Assembly: GCA_021811745.1 (NCBI GenBank)
Contig: JAJZNH010000463.1
Location: forward strand, 1 to 7,432
Length of the DNA stretch: 7,432 bases
Source: Acidobacteriota bacterium
GTDB lineage: Bacteria > Acidobacteriota > Terriglobia > Terriglobales > Acidobacteriaceae
Direction: 5' to 3'
The notes below the pieces were generated by a model. That model had not been told where the DNA came from, made no database searches, and saw only the letters and a program-made list of their open reading frames with translations. A program made the translations under genes and the position numbers. This document shows, in pieces, positions 1-5,747 of the stretch (position 1 is its first letter; every line of letters begins with the position of its first letter).

Positions 1-103
1 AGAGCGCGACCAGACTCAGCGCCTTCCGGCCGCTATTTGCCAACGGGCCGATGGCTGAAGCGAAGATATGTCTTGCCCCGCCGCTGCACTTCAAAGTTGT
101 GCT
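1..103 (-). other. Region downstream of larB, possible start of a further gene
   Basis: These 103 bases follow the larB stop codon and run to the window edge. On the minus strand the larB frame stays open after its TAG all the way to position 1. A TTG at 43-41 would start a peptide reading LANSGRKALSLVAL, a basic stretch followed by a hydrophobic one, which resembles the start of a signal peptide. I see no Shine-Dalgarno sequence before it, and no family can be recognised from 14 residues. It may be plain intergenic DNA. If the lar operon continues, its next gene (for example larA) would lie to the left of the window. Confidence 0.15.
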
Positions 104-850
104 CTAAAGGTGATTGATGAGCGAGGCGATGCAGGCCGCGCCGAAGCCGTTGTCGATGTTGACCACTGAGACGTTGGGCGAGCAGGTATTCAACATGCCC
201 AGCAGAGCGGCTACGCCGCCCAGCGAGGCGCCGTAGCCCACGCTGGTGGGAACGGCGATGACGGGCGCGTTCACCAAGCCGCCGACCACCGTGGGCAGCG
301 CGCCTTCCATGCCGGCGCACACGATGAGCACGCGGGCGGATTGCAGGGAGTTTCTTTGCGCCAGCAGGCGATGAATGCCCGCCACACCCACATCGGCGAT
401 CAGCTCGACGGTGTTGCCCATCAAGCGCGCGGTCACTGCGGCCTCCTCGGCCACGAACAGATCGCTGGTACCGGCGCAGACCACGCCGACGGTGCCTTTG
501 CCGGCAACCATTTCAGCCTGCGTGAGGGTGATGGCGCGCGCGGTCTCGTGATAGACGGCTCGCGGTTCGACGCTCAGCACCGCCTCAAAGATCTCGCGCG
601 AGGCGCGCGAGGCCAGCACGTTGCCGCCCGCCTGCGCCATGCGGGCAAAGATAGTGGCTACCTGGGCAGGGGTCTTGCGCTCGGCAAAGATCACCTCGGG
701 CATGCCCGTGCGCAAGGGGCGGTGATGGTCGAGCTTGGCGAAGCCCAGGTCCTCAAAGGGCAGGATGCGCAGCTGTTCCAGCGCTTCTTCTACGTCGGTA
801 CGGCCCTCGCGCACCTGATTTAATAGCGTCTCGATGCGGACGCGATCCAT
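104..850 (-). CDS. larB: Nickel-pincer cofactor biosynthesis protein LarB (NaAD carboxylase/hydrolase)
   Basis: LarB makes the first committed intermediate of the nickel-pincer nucleotide cofactor of LarA-type racemases. It carboxylates the pyridinium ring of nicotinic acid adenine dinucleotide at C5 and cleaves the phosphoanhydride, giving the dicarboxylated mononucleotide and AMP. The protein is 248 aa, the usual family length. The N-terminal third is helical (VREGRTDVEEALEQL). From about residue 120 it is a PurE-like (AIR carboxylase) fold with GTSDL at 127-131, AGMEGALP at 179-186, PTSVGYGAS at 201-209 and NIDNGFGAA at 231-239. Cys223 in MLNTC is at the expected place of the L. plantarum cysteine (C221) that forms the covalent substrate adduct. 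Residue 132 is Phe where I would expect Pro in GTSDLPVAEEA. The ATG at 850 is backed by a near-perfect Shine-Dalgarno site. The gene starts 22 nt after the larC stop, so the two are probably cotranscribed. The family call is secure. Confidence 0.95.
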   Translation of the reverse strand: MDRVRIETLLNQVREGRTDVEEALEQLRILPFEDLGFAKLDHHRPLRTGMPEVIFAERKTPAQVATIFARMAQAGGNVLASRASREIFEAVLSVEPRAVYHETARAITLTQAEMVAGKGTVGVVCAGTSDLFVAEEAAVTARLMGNTVELIADVGVAGIHRLLAQRNSLQSARVLIVCAGMEGALPTVVGGLVNAPVIAVPTSVGYGASLGGVAALLGMLNTCSPNVSVVNIDNGFGAACIASLINHL

Positions 851-855
851 TGGAG

Positions 856-863
856 ACCTCCTT
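856..863 (-). promoter_or_regulatory. Strong ribosome binding site of larB
   Basis: On the minus strand the larC-larB gap reads AAGGAGGT, then five bases (CTCCA), then the larB ATG at 850. This is an almost complete match to the anti-Shine-Dalgarno sequence at ideal spacing and fixes the larB start. It contrasts with the weak site in front of larC, which suggests the three lar proteins are not made in equal amounts. Confidence 0.8.
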
Positions 864-872
864 ATTTTGCGT

Positions 873-2201
873 TCATGGGGCGTAGGCGCGCATGGCGGCT
901 TCCATCACCTGTTTGAGCGGAACCGCGTGCTGCGCGGCGAGGGCGCGGCAGTCCTCGTACTCGGGCGAGGCGTTGGCGACCTTGCCCGAGGGCCAGCGCG
1001 CGATCTTGATGCGCACCTTGCCCCAGGCGGTCTTGACCTCGGCGAACTCGCGCTGCAGGGCGAGCTTGTTTTCAATGCGCCAGCGCAAGCCGATGGTGGT
1101 GGTTTCGCGGAAGATGATCTCGCGCAGAGCGGGCGCCCGTTCGGGACTGGAGAGCACGGTCATCTGCACGCCGGTGCGGCCTTTTTTCATCTGCACCGCG
1201 GCGCGGTAGACGTCCCACGCACCGGCCTCGAGCAGCAGCTCACTGGCGTAGGCCAGCAACTGCGGACTGGCGTCGTCGATCACTGCTTCAATGACCGCGA
1301 TGGGTTCGGTGGCATCGGATTCCATGGCCGCATCGCTTGGCTCACCCACCAGCAGGCGCAGCAGGTTGGGCCCGCCGGGCGTGTCGCGCCCGCCCGCGCC
1401 GTAGCCGTGCGCCACGACGCGCATCGCGGGCAGCGGTCCATAGCTCACATCCAACATGCGCAGCAGTGCCGCGCCCGTAGGCGTGACGCGTTCCAGCGGC
1501 TCGCCGGCGGCGTAGACCGGCGCCTGGCCAAGCAGCGCCAGCGTGGCCGGTGCGGGGACGGGCAGCGTTCCATGCTGGCAAAGAACCGTGCCGCTACCGA
1601 CGTTCAAGGGCGAGGCCATCCAGCGGTCCACACCCAGCGTCTCGCAGCCGGCCGCCGTGCAGACGATATCGGCGATGGTGTCCACGGCGCCCACCTCGTG
1701 GAAGTGGACCTTCTCGATGGGAATGGAATGAATGGCCGCCTCGGCCTCGCCTAGAAGCTGGAAGGCGCGGCTGGCGCGCTCCTTCACCGTTGCAGAGAGC
1801 GGTGCAGCAGCGATGATGCCGAGGATTGTCGAAAGCGAGCGATGGGATGCATGAGGGTGCTCATGCCCGTGGCGCGTTTCCTGATGCGCTTCATGCTCAT
1901 GGACATGGGCTTCGTGCTCAGGATGGCCCTGCCCATGTTCGTGACTGTGCGCCGCATGGCGATCGTGGCTGTGCCCTGGTTCTTCCTGGTGCCGATGAGG
2001 AGCAGAGTCGGGTGTAAGCACGTCCACCTTGGTGGCCGCCAGCCCTCCGCGCATCACCTTGCGCATCTCCAGGCGCGCGCCCACGTTCAGCGCGGCGGCC
2101 GTTTCCTCAAGACGTTCGAAGGCCACGCCCGCATCCACCAGTGCACCCAGCAGCATGTCACCGCTGATGCCCGAAAAGCACTCCAGATAACCGATTCGCA
2201 T
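873..2201 (-). CDS. larC: Nickel-pincer cofactor biosynthesis protein LarC (CTP-dependent nickel insertase)
   Basis: LarC catalyses the last step of cofactor synthesis, CTP-dependent insertion of nickel into the dithiolated pyridinium nucleotide to give NPN. I place the start at the ATG at 2201 (442 aa) because MRIGYLECFSGISGDMLLG is the standard family beginning. A TTG three codons upstream (2210) is in frame but adds only MNA. Neither start has a clear Shine-Dalgarno sequence. Visible landmarks are CFSGISGDM (residues 8-16), a His-rich linker (about 69-120), the KVHFHEVGAVDTIAD block (164-178), VTPTGAALL (239-247), GYGAGGRDTPGGPN (266-279) and the C-terminal half with MKKGRTGVQM and TTTIGLRWR. 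In Lactiplantibacillus plantarum LarC is encoded by two ORFs (larC1/larC2) joined by programmed frameshifting. Here both halves lie in one uninterrupted frame. It lies 163 nt downstream of larE and 22 nt upstream of larB. Confidence 0.95.
   Translation of the reverse strand: MRIGYLECFSGISGDMLLGALVDAGVAFERLEETAAALNVGARLEMRKVMRGGLAATKVDVLTPDSAPHRHQEEPGHSHDRHAAHSHEHGQGHPEHEAHVHEHEAHQETRHGHEHPHASHRSLSTILGIIAAAPLSATVKERASRAFQLLGEAEAAIHSIPIEKVHFHEVGAVDTIADIVCTAAGCETLGVDRWMASPLNVGSGTVLCQHGTLPVPAPATLALLGQAPVYAAGEPLERVTPTGAALLRMLDVSYGPLPAMRVVAHGYGAGGRDTPGGPNLLRLLVGEPSDAAMESDATEPIAVIEAVIDDASPQLLAYASELLLEAGAWDVYRAAVQMKKGRTGVQMTVLSSPERAPALREIIFRETTTIGLRWRIENKLALQREFAEVKTAWGKVRIKIARWPSGKVANASPEYEDCRALAAQHAVPLKQVMEAAMRAYAP
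1842..1997 (-). other. Histidine-rich linker inside LarC
   Basis: This stretch encodes about 52 residues of which I count 19 histidines, mostly alternating with Glu, Ala, Gly and Ser (HEHGQGH, HVHEHEAH, HGHEHPH). It sits between the N-terminal LarC block and the KVHFHEVG block. His-rich inserts are common in LarC and in other nickel-handling proteins such as HypB, UreE and CooJ, where they bind or store nickel. A nickel-storage or delivery role here is inferred from composition. On the opposite strand the CAT codons read as ATG and give a spurious Met-rich hydrophobic frame. Confidence 0.85.
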
Positions 2202-2364
2202 CGCGTTCAAGACTTAAATTCAAGATGGTCACTTAAGTAAGATTGTAAACCGCAAGATAAAACGCTTCTGCCCCTGCCGCGGCAACAAGCGGGAAGTCAC
2301 GCGGTTCTTCTTCAGGCCTCGCTCTATCTTGCAAGAATGCGCATGAGGAAACAGTCTGCTTCCT
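2202..2364. promoter_or_regulatory. larE-larC intergenic region with palindromes and a possible internal larC promoter
   Basis: This 163-nt non-coding gap is the only sizeable one inside the lar run and its larC-proximal half is AT-richer than the surrounding genes. It holds an 8-nt palindrome ACTTAAGT (2231-2238) and a 10-nt palindrome TGCCGCGGCA (2275-2284). It also holds an exact 8-nt inverted repeat, GCAAGATA (2252-2259) with TATCTTGC (2325-2332), enclosing 65 nt, and a hairpin GAGGAA / TTCCTC (2345-2350 with 2360-2365, 9-nt loop) touching the larE stop. On the minus strand TACAAT (2247-2242) matches the -10 consensus at five of six positions, but no good -35 lies at the right distance. 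The region may carry a second promoter, an operator or a structured leader for larC. None of these is proven. Confidence 0.4.
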
Positions 2365-3264
2365 CTAAGCGCCCCGCCGCGCCAGCACCTCAACGGGTAA
2401 AACAGCGTTCAGCGAGCCGGAGCGAAATCCCGCACAATCGAGCGCAACGTATTTGAACCCGGCCTGCTTCAGCGCCGCGGTAATCGCGTCCAGCATCTCC
2501 AGGGTGAGTGCGCGAGGCAACTCCTGGCGGGCAATCTCCACGCGGGCCAGCTCGCCGTGATGGCGCACGCGCAGCTCGCGAAAGCCCAGCTGGCGCAGGC
2601 TATCCTCGGCCTTCTCCACCTGCTCAAGGACTTCGCGGGTCACGGTACGGCCGTACTCGACGCGCGAGGAAAGACAGGGCGCCGCCGGGCGGTCCCACAG
2701 CGGGTAGCCAGCCGCCTTTGCCAGCGCGCGAACTTCCAGCTTGGTCAGGCCGGCCTCGGCCAGCGGAGCCAGCACGGCGTGCTTCTCAGCCGCACGCTGC
2801 CCAGGACGAAAGTCCCTGGTGTCATCGGCGTTCATGCCGTAAGCAATGTGCGTAAAGCCGAGCTTGCCACCCAGCGCTTCCATTACGTCAAACAGCTCGT
2901 CCTTGCAGTGGAAGCACCGGTCGGCCTCATTGCGCGCATACTCGGGCCGGTCCAACTCATCGGTCGCCACCACCTTGAGGGGCATTCCCAGCGAGCGGGC
3001 GAACTCGCAGGCCTGTTCCAGATCCCGCCGCGCCAGCGAGGGCGAGTCAGCAAGCACGGCCAGCATCCGCGCGCCCATTACGCGATGGGCCGTCCCGGCC
3101 AGAAAGGCCGAGTCCACGCCGCCCGAGTAGGCCACCATCAGGCTGTCCAACTCCGCCAACCGCGCTTCAAGGACACGGAGCTTAGCCGATGTACTCTTCT
3201 GTACCGTACCAGCTTCCGGTATCTTTTCTGCACCCGCCGCCATGCGACCGATTATATTCCTCAC
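2365..3264 (-). CDS. larE: ATP-dependent sulfur transferase LarE
   Basis: LarE adenylates the carboxylates of the LarB product and replaces them with thiocarboxylates, giving the dithiolated mononucleotide that LarC loads with nickel. It belongs to the PP-loop (N-type ATP pyrophosphatase) superfamily. The PP-loop SGGVDS is at 47-52, followed by LADSPSL (71-77), NADDTRDFRPGQRAA (145-159), WDRPAAPCLSSR (190-201) and the C-terminal GFRSGSLN (279-286). Cys197 corresponds to the cysteine that L. plantarum LarE sacrifices as sulfur donor (C176). Two further cysteines, C117 and C120 in RCFHC, make the three-cysteine pattern known from LarE proteins that hold an Fe-S cluster. The GTG at 3264 overlaps the stop of the MFS gene (GTGA), which suggests translational coupling. 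An in-frame ATG at 3243 (292 aa) has GAGG about 15 nt upstream and is an equally possible start. The first 25 or so residues are a non-conserved extension. Confidence 0.94.
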   Translation of the reverse strand: MRNIIGRMAAGAEKIPEAGTVQKSTSAKLRVLEARLAELDSLMVAYSGGVDSAFLAGTAHRVMGARMLAVLADSPSLARRDLEQACEFARSLGMPLKVVATDELDRPEYARNEADRCFHCKDELFDVMEALGGKLGFTHIAYGMNADDTRDFRPGQRAAEKHAVLAPLAEAGLTKLEVRALAKAAGYPLWDRPAAPCLSSRVEYGRTVTREVLEQVEKAEDSLRQLGFRELRVRHHGELARVEIARQELPRALTLEMLDAITAALKQAGFKYVALDCAGFRSGSLNAVLPVEVLARRGA

Positions 3265-4577
3265 GGAGTTTCAGCCGCTGCATGCGCGCGTTTGGCGCCG
3301 TGGCTGGTGAGCGCGATGAGGACGGAGCCGATGACAGTAACGGCGGCCAGAAGATACAACCCCGCGTGCGAGGAATGAAAATGCTGCTCGGCCCAAACCT
3401 TCAGTGGGGGAGCGATGAATCCGCCGAGGTTGCCGGTGCCGATGAGGGCGATACCGCCAGCCTTGGCAGTGTCGGCCAGATAGCCGGTGGGCATGGTCCA
3501 GAAAAGAGGCTGGACCGCGACAACGCCGGAAGCCACGATGCAGAGCATCAGGAGGGCCATAAGCGGACCTGCGGTGGGGAAGATAAAACTGGCGACGCCG
3601 GTGACGAAAAGTGTGAGCGCAGCCAGATTGCGATGGTTGTGCCAGCGGTCGCCCCACTTGGGCAGCCAGTAGGTGGCCGCCGTGGAAAAGAGCCAGGGAA
3701 TGGCAGTGACCGCGCCCACGGCAAGCCCCTGCGGCCGGTGCATGAGCGCGGAGACCTGCGAGGGCAGATAGAAAACCGCGGCATAGACGCCCATCTGGAT
3801 CATGCCGTAGATGAGCACAAAGCGCAGCACGCGTGGATCGCGCAGCATGGGCAGCAGGGCCGCGGGGCCGGTGGAGCGGCGCTCTTCCTCCTCGCGAGCC
3901 AGGGCAGTGGTCAGCGCGAGCTTCTCCGCGGGGGGCAGCCACTTGGCATTTGCGGGCCGGTCGTCCAAAAAGTAGAAGGCTGAAAGCCCCATGGCGAAGG
4001 CCAGAAAGCCCTCCACGAGGAACATCCACTGCCAGCCGAGGAGGCTGAGCGAGTGCAGGTCGAGCAGCGCGCCCGACAGCGGCCCGCCCACCACCAGCGC
4101 CAGCGGCACGCCGATGTAGTAGAAGCCCAGAATCTCGCCGCGAATGCGATTGGGGAACCAATAGGTGAGATAGAGGATGCAACCGGGGAAGAAGCCCGCC
4201 TCGGCCATGCCGCCGAGCAGCCGCAAAACATAGAAGGACGTGCTGCCATGCACAAACATCATGGCCATGGATGCGACGCCCCAGCCTACCATGAGGGTGG
4301 AGATCCAGATCTTGGCGCCGATGCGGTGCAGGACCAGGTTCGAGGGGAATCCGCACAGCGAGTAGCTGATGAAGAAAAGGCCCGCGCCCAGCGCGTAGAC
4401 AGCATCCGAGATGCCCACCGAGGCCTGCAAGGCTTGTTTGGCATAGCCTACATTGGCGCGGTCAAGAAAGGCGACCACGTAGGCGAACATCAGGTAGATG
4501 CCCAGCCGGCGATAGGTACGGCTCACCGCGCGGTCCAGGGCGGCTTGCGTGCTGGAACCCTCCTCGACTTCCGTCAT
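3261..4577 (-). CDS. MFS transporter, anion:cation symporter (ACS) family, candidate 2-hydroxyacid/sugar-acid carrier
   Basis: This 438-aa inner-membrane protein has about twelve hydrophobic segments and the hallmarks of the ACS branch of the major facilitator superfamily. These are FLDRANVGYA at 37-46 in TM1, LRLLGGMAEAGFFPG at 118-132 in TM4, YWFPNRIRGE at 139-148, and GWQWMFLVEG at 181-190 before TM6. A long charged loop (about 205-245) follows TM6. ACS members move organic anions such as tartrate, glucarate, galactonate, phthalate and other hydroxyacids, usually with protons. The frame is open for a further 225 codons upstream, but the ATG at 4577 is the right start. Family homology begins just after it, AAAGGA lies 10 nt upstream and AGGA 4 nt upstream, and the extension would run antisense through the ABC ATPase gene. 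It overlaps larE by 4 nt and heads the lar run, so its substrate is probably the 2-hydroxyacid handled by the NPN-dependent enzyme. The family is secure and the substrate is inferred. Confidence 0.9.
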   Translation of the reverse strand: MTEVEEGSSTQAALDRAVSRTYRRLGIYLMFAYVVAFLDRANVGYAKQALQASVGISDAVYALGAGLFFISYSLCGFPSNLVLHRIGAKIWISTLMVGWGVASMAMMFVHGSTSFYVLRLLGGMAEAGFFPGCILYLTYWFPNRIRGEILGFYYIGVPLALVVGGPLSGALLDLHSLSLLGWQWMFLVEGFLAFAMGLSAFYFLDDRPANAKWLPPAEKLALTTALAREEEERRSTGPAALLPMLRDPRVLRFVLIYGMIQMGVYAAVFYLPSQVSALMHRPQGLAVGAVTAIPWLFSTAATYWLPKWGDRWHNHRNLAALTLFVTGVASFIFPTAGPLMALLMLCIVASGVVAVQPLFWTMPTGYLADTAKAGGIALIGTGNLGGFIAPPLKVWAEQHFHSSHAGLYLLAAVTVIGSVLIALTSHGAKRAHAAAETP

Positions 4578-4736
4578 TTCATCCTGGTCCTTTGAGGCCG
4601 TGGGGCGGTCGGTTAGCGGCGGCAGAACGGAGATTGGCCGCGTTCCACCCACTATACACAGGGTTGACTGGCTGGCGGAACAGGCTTGTGCCGGCCGCGG
4701 CGGACGCCAGCGGGCAGGACACCGTAGGATGGCTGC
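4578..4736. promoter_or_regulatory. Divergent promoter region between the MFS/lar run and the ABC ATPase gene
   Basis: The 159-nt gap must drive both the leftward MFS-lar run and the rightward ATPase gene. On the minus strand TATAGT (4656-4651) is a good -10 with a weak -35, TTCCGC (4680-4675), 18 nt upstream. Transcription would start near 4644 and leave a leader of roughly 65 nt. On the plus strand TTGACT (4664-4669) resembles a -35, but the hexamer 17 nt later is not a good -10. TAGGAT (4725-4730) resembles a -10 yet lies only 6 nt before the ATPase ATG, and its AGGA (4726-4729) more likely serves as the ribosome binding site. CTGGCG (4672-4677) and CGCCAG (4705-4710) form a short inverted repeat that may be chance. 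No regulator gene is adjacent. Confidence 0.45.
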
Positions 4737-5624
4737 ATGGGCGCTCTTCTCGACATTCAGAACCTTCGGGTTCGCTTTGGAGCCGCGGAGGCGGTGCGCG
4801 GCGCAAGCCTGAGCATCGACGAGGGCGAGGTTTTGGGACTGGTGGGCGAGTCGGGCTCGGGCAAGAGCGCCACGGCGCTTGCCATCCTGGGCCTGCTGGG
4901 GCCAACGGCGCAGGTGGCGGGGCGCATTTTGTGGCGCGGGGCAGCGGCGCACGGCGCGCAGGAAGCAACTGGAGGCAAGGGCGCCGATCCCCCAGCGGTC
5001 TCGGGTGAGGCGGATCTGCTGCGGCTTTCGAACGGCGGCTTGCGCCGCATCCGTGGCCGCGAGATCGCCATGATCTTCCAGGAGCCGATGACCGCGCTGA
5101 ATCCGGTGATGTCTATCGGCCGCCAGGTGGCCGAATGCGGCACCGCGCACGCGCGCTCGTGGACGGCCAAAGAGGCGAGGCGAAGGGCTATCGCGGCCCT
5201 CGAAGCCGTAGCAATTGCCGATGCGGCACGCCGCTACGGCGACTACCCGCACCAGTTTTCAGGCGGCCAGCGGCAGCGTATCCTCATCGCCATGGCGCTC
5301 ATCAACCGTCCGCGCCTGCTCATCGCCGACGAGCCCACAACGGCCCTCGACGTCACCGTGCAGGCGCAGATCCTGGCGCTGCTCAAGGATTTGCAGCGCG
5401 AACATCGCCTGGCGATGCTCTTCATCTCTCACGATCTGGCGGTAGTGGGCCAGATCGCCGGTCGCGTAGCGGTGATGCGCGCCGGGCAGGTCGTGGAGTC
5501 CGGTCCCTGCGTGCGCCTGCTTGTGAGCCCTGAACATCCCTACACGAAGAGCCTGTTGGCTGCCGTGCCCACACTGAAGACCGACCGCGAAAAGCCGCTG
5601 GCGATGATGGGCAATTCAAACTAG
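4737..5624 (+). CDS. ABC transporter ATP-binding protein, OppD/DppD/NikD (peptide/nickel) type
   Basis: This is the cytoplasmic ATPase subunit of an importer of the peptide/opine/nickel class. The 295-aa chain has Walker A GESGSGKS (37-44), the Q-loop [12 protein letters not shown] (112-123), signature FSGGQRQR (174-181), Walker B LLIADEP (194-200), D-loop TALD (202-205) and H-loop SHD (231-233), so it should hydrolyse ATP. Two things are unusual. Residues about 69-92 (Ala/Gly-rich) are extra compared with the usual spacing between GRILWRG and LRRIRGREI. The protein also stops soon after [12 protein letters not shown], lacking the usual C-terminal tail with its CP...RCP cysteine motif (typical length about 320-330 aa). 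No remnant of that tail is readable in any frame downstream. The ATG at 4737 has AGGA 7 nt upstream. No permease, binding protein or second ATPase (OppF type) is adjacent: a divergent MFS gene lies on one side and convergent cytochrome genes on the other. Peptide versus nickel specificity cannot be told from the ATPase alone. Confidence 0.9.
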   Translation: MGALLDIQNLRVRFGAAEAVRGASLSIDEGEVLGLVGESGSGKSATALAILGLLGPTAQVAGRILWRGAAAHGAQEATGGKGADPPAVSGEADLLRLSNGGLRRIRGREIAMIFQEPMTALNPVMSIGRQVAECGTAHARSWTAKEARRRAIAALEAVAIADAARRYGDYPHQFSGGQRQRILIAMALINRPRLLIADEPTTALDVTVQAQILALLKDLQREHRLAMLFISHDLAVVGQIAGRVAVMRAGQVVESGPCVRLLVSPEHPYTKSLLAAVPTLKTDREKPLAMMGNSN

Positions 5625-5627
5625 AGC

Positions 5628-5650
5628 CGTCACGATGGGATTTCGTGATG
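5628..5650 (+). terminator. Hairpin just after the ABC ATPase gene (possible weak terminator)
   Basis: CGTCACGA (5628-5635) pairs with TCGTGATG (5643-5650) across a 7-base loop, allowing one G-U pair in RNA. It begins 3 nt after the ATPase stop. No T-run follows, so it does not look like a classical intrinsic terminator. It could stabilise the mRNA 3' end or act in a factor-assisted way. Confidence 0.3.
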
Positions 5651-5692
5651 CAACGTTCGCCACTCCAGGAAGGAACCAGGGCGGGAGTCCGG

Positions 5693-5723
5693 CGCGCCGA
5701 GCTGGCCGGTTGGCCATCGCGCG
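5693..5723. terminator. GC-rich hairpin in the convergent gap (possible bidirectional terminator)
   Basis: CGCGC (5693-5697) pairs with GCGCG (5719-5723), and inside it TGGCC (5703-5707) pairs with GGCCA (5712-5716) around a GGTT loop. An uneven internal loop separates the two stems. It sits between the ends of the convergent ATPase and cytochrome b genes, where a shared terminator would be expected. Neither side has a clear T-run, and GC-rich DNA forms such stems easily by chance. The rest of the 123-nt gap shows nothing else. Confidence 0.25.
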
Positions 5724-5747
5724 ACCGCCGGTTTCACTCATCGCGCC

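Noticed and set aside
834..1754. Long plus-strand open frame of 306 codons opposite larC
   Set aside because: It has no recognisable domain and a composition typical of antisense frames in GC-rich DNA. The minus strand encodes an unmistakable LarC.
1842..2240. Plus-strand frame with a Met-rich hydrophobic protein that looks membrane-spanning
   Set aside because: It is the antisense reading of the LarC His-rich linker, where CAT codons become ATG. The hydrophobicity is an artefact and LarC homology lies on the other strand.
2557..3378. Plus-strand frame opposite larE
   Set aside because: It has no domain or ribosome binding site and overlaps a well-supported larE completely.
3271..4356. 361-codon minus-strand frame inside the MFS gene
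   Set aside because: It is an out-of-frame shadow rich in Arg, His and Pro, whereas the MFS frame has clear ACS motifs and membrane helices.
4578..5252. N-terminal extension of the MFS protein by 225 codons
   Set aside because: The frame is open only because it runs antisense through the GC-rich ABC ATPase gene. Family homology and ribosome binding sites place the start at 4577.
5625..5747. Frameshifted remnant of the missing C-terminal tail of the ABC ATPase
   Set aside because: None of the three plus-strand frames after the stop shows the expected CP...RCP cysteine motif, so a simple recent frameshift is not supported.
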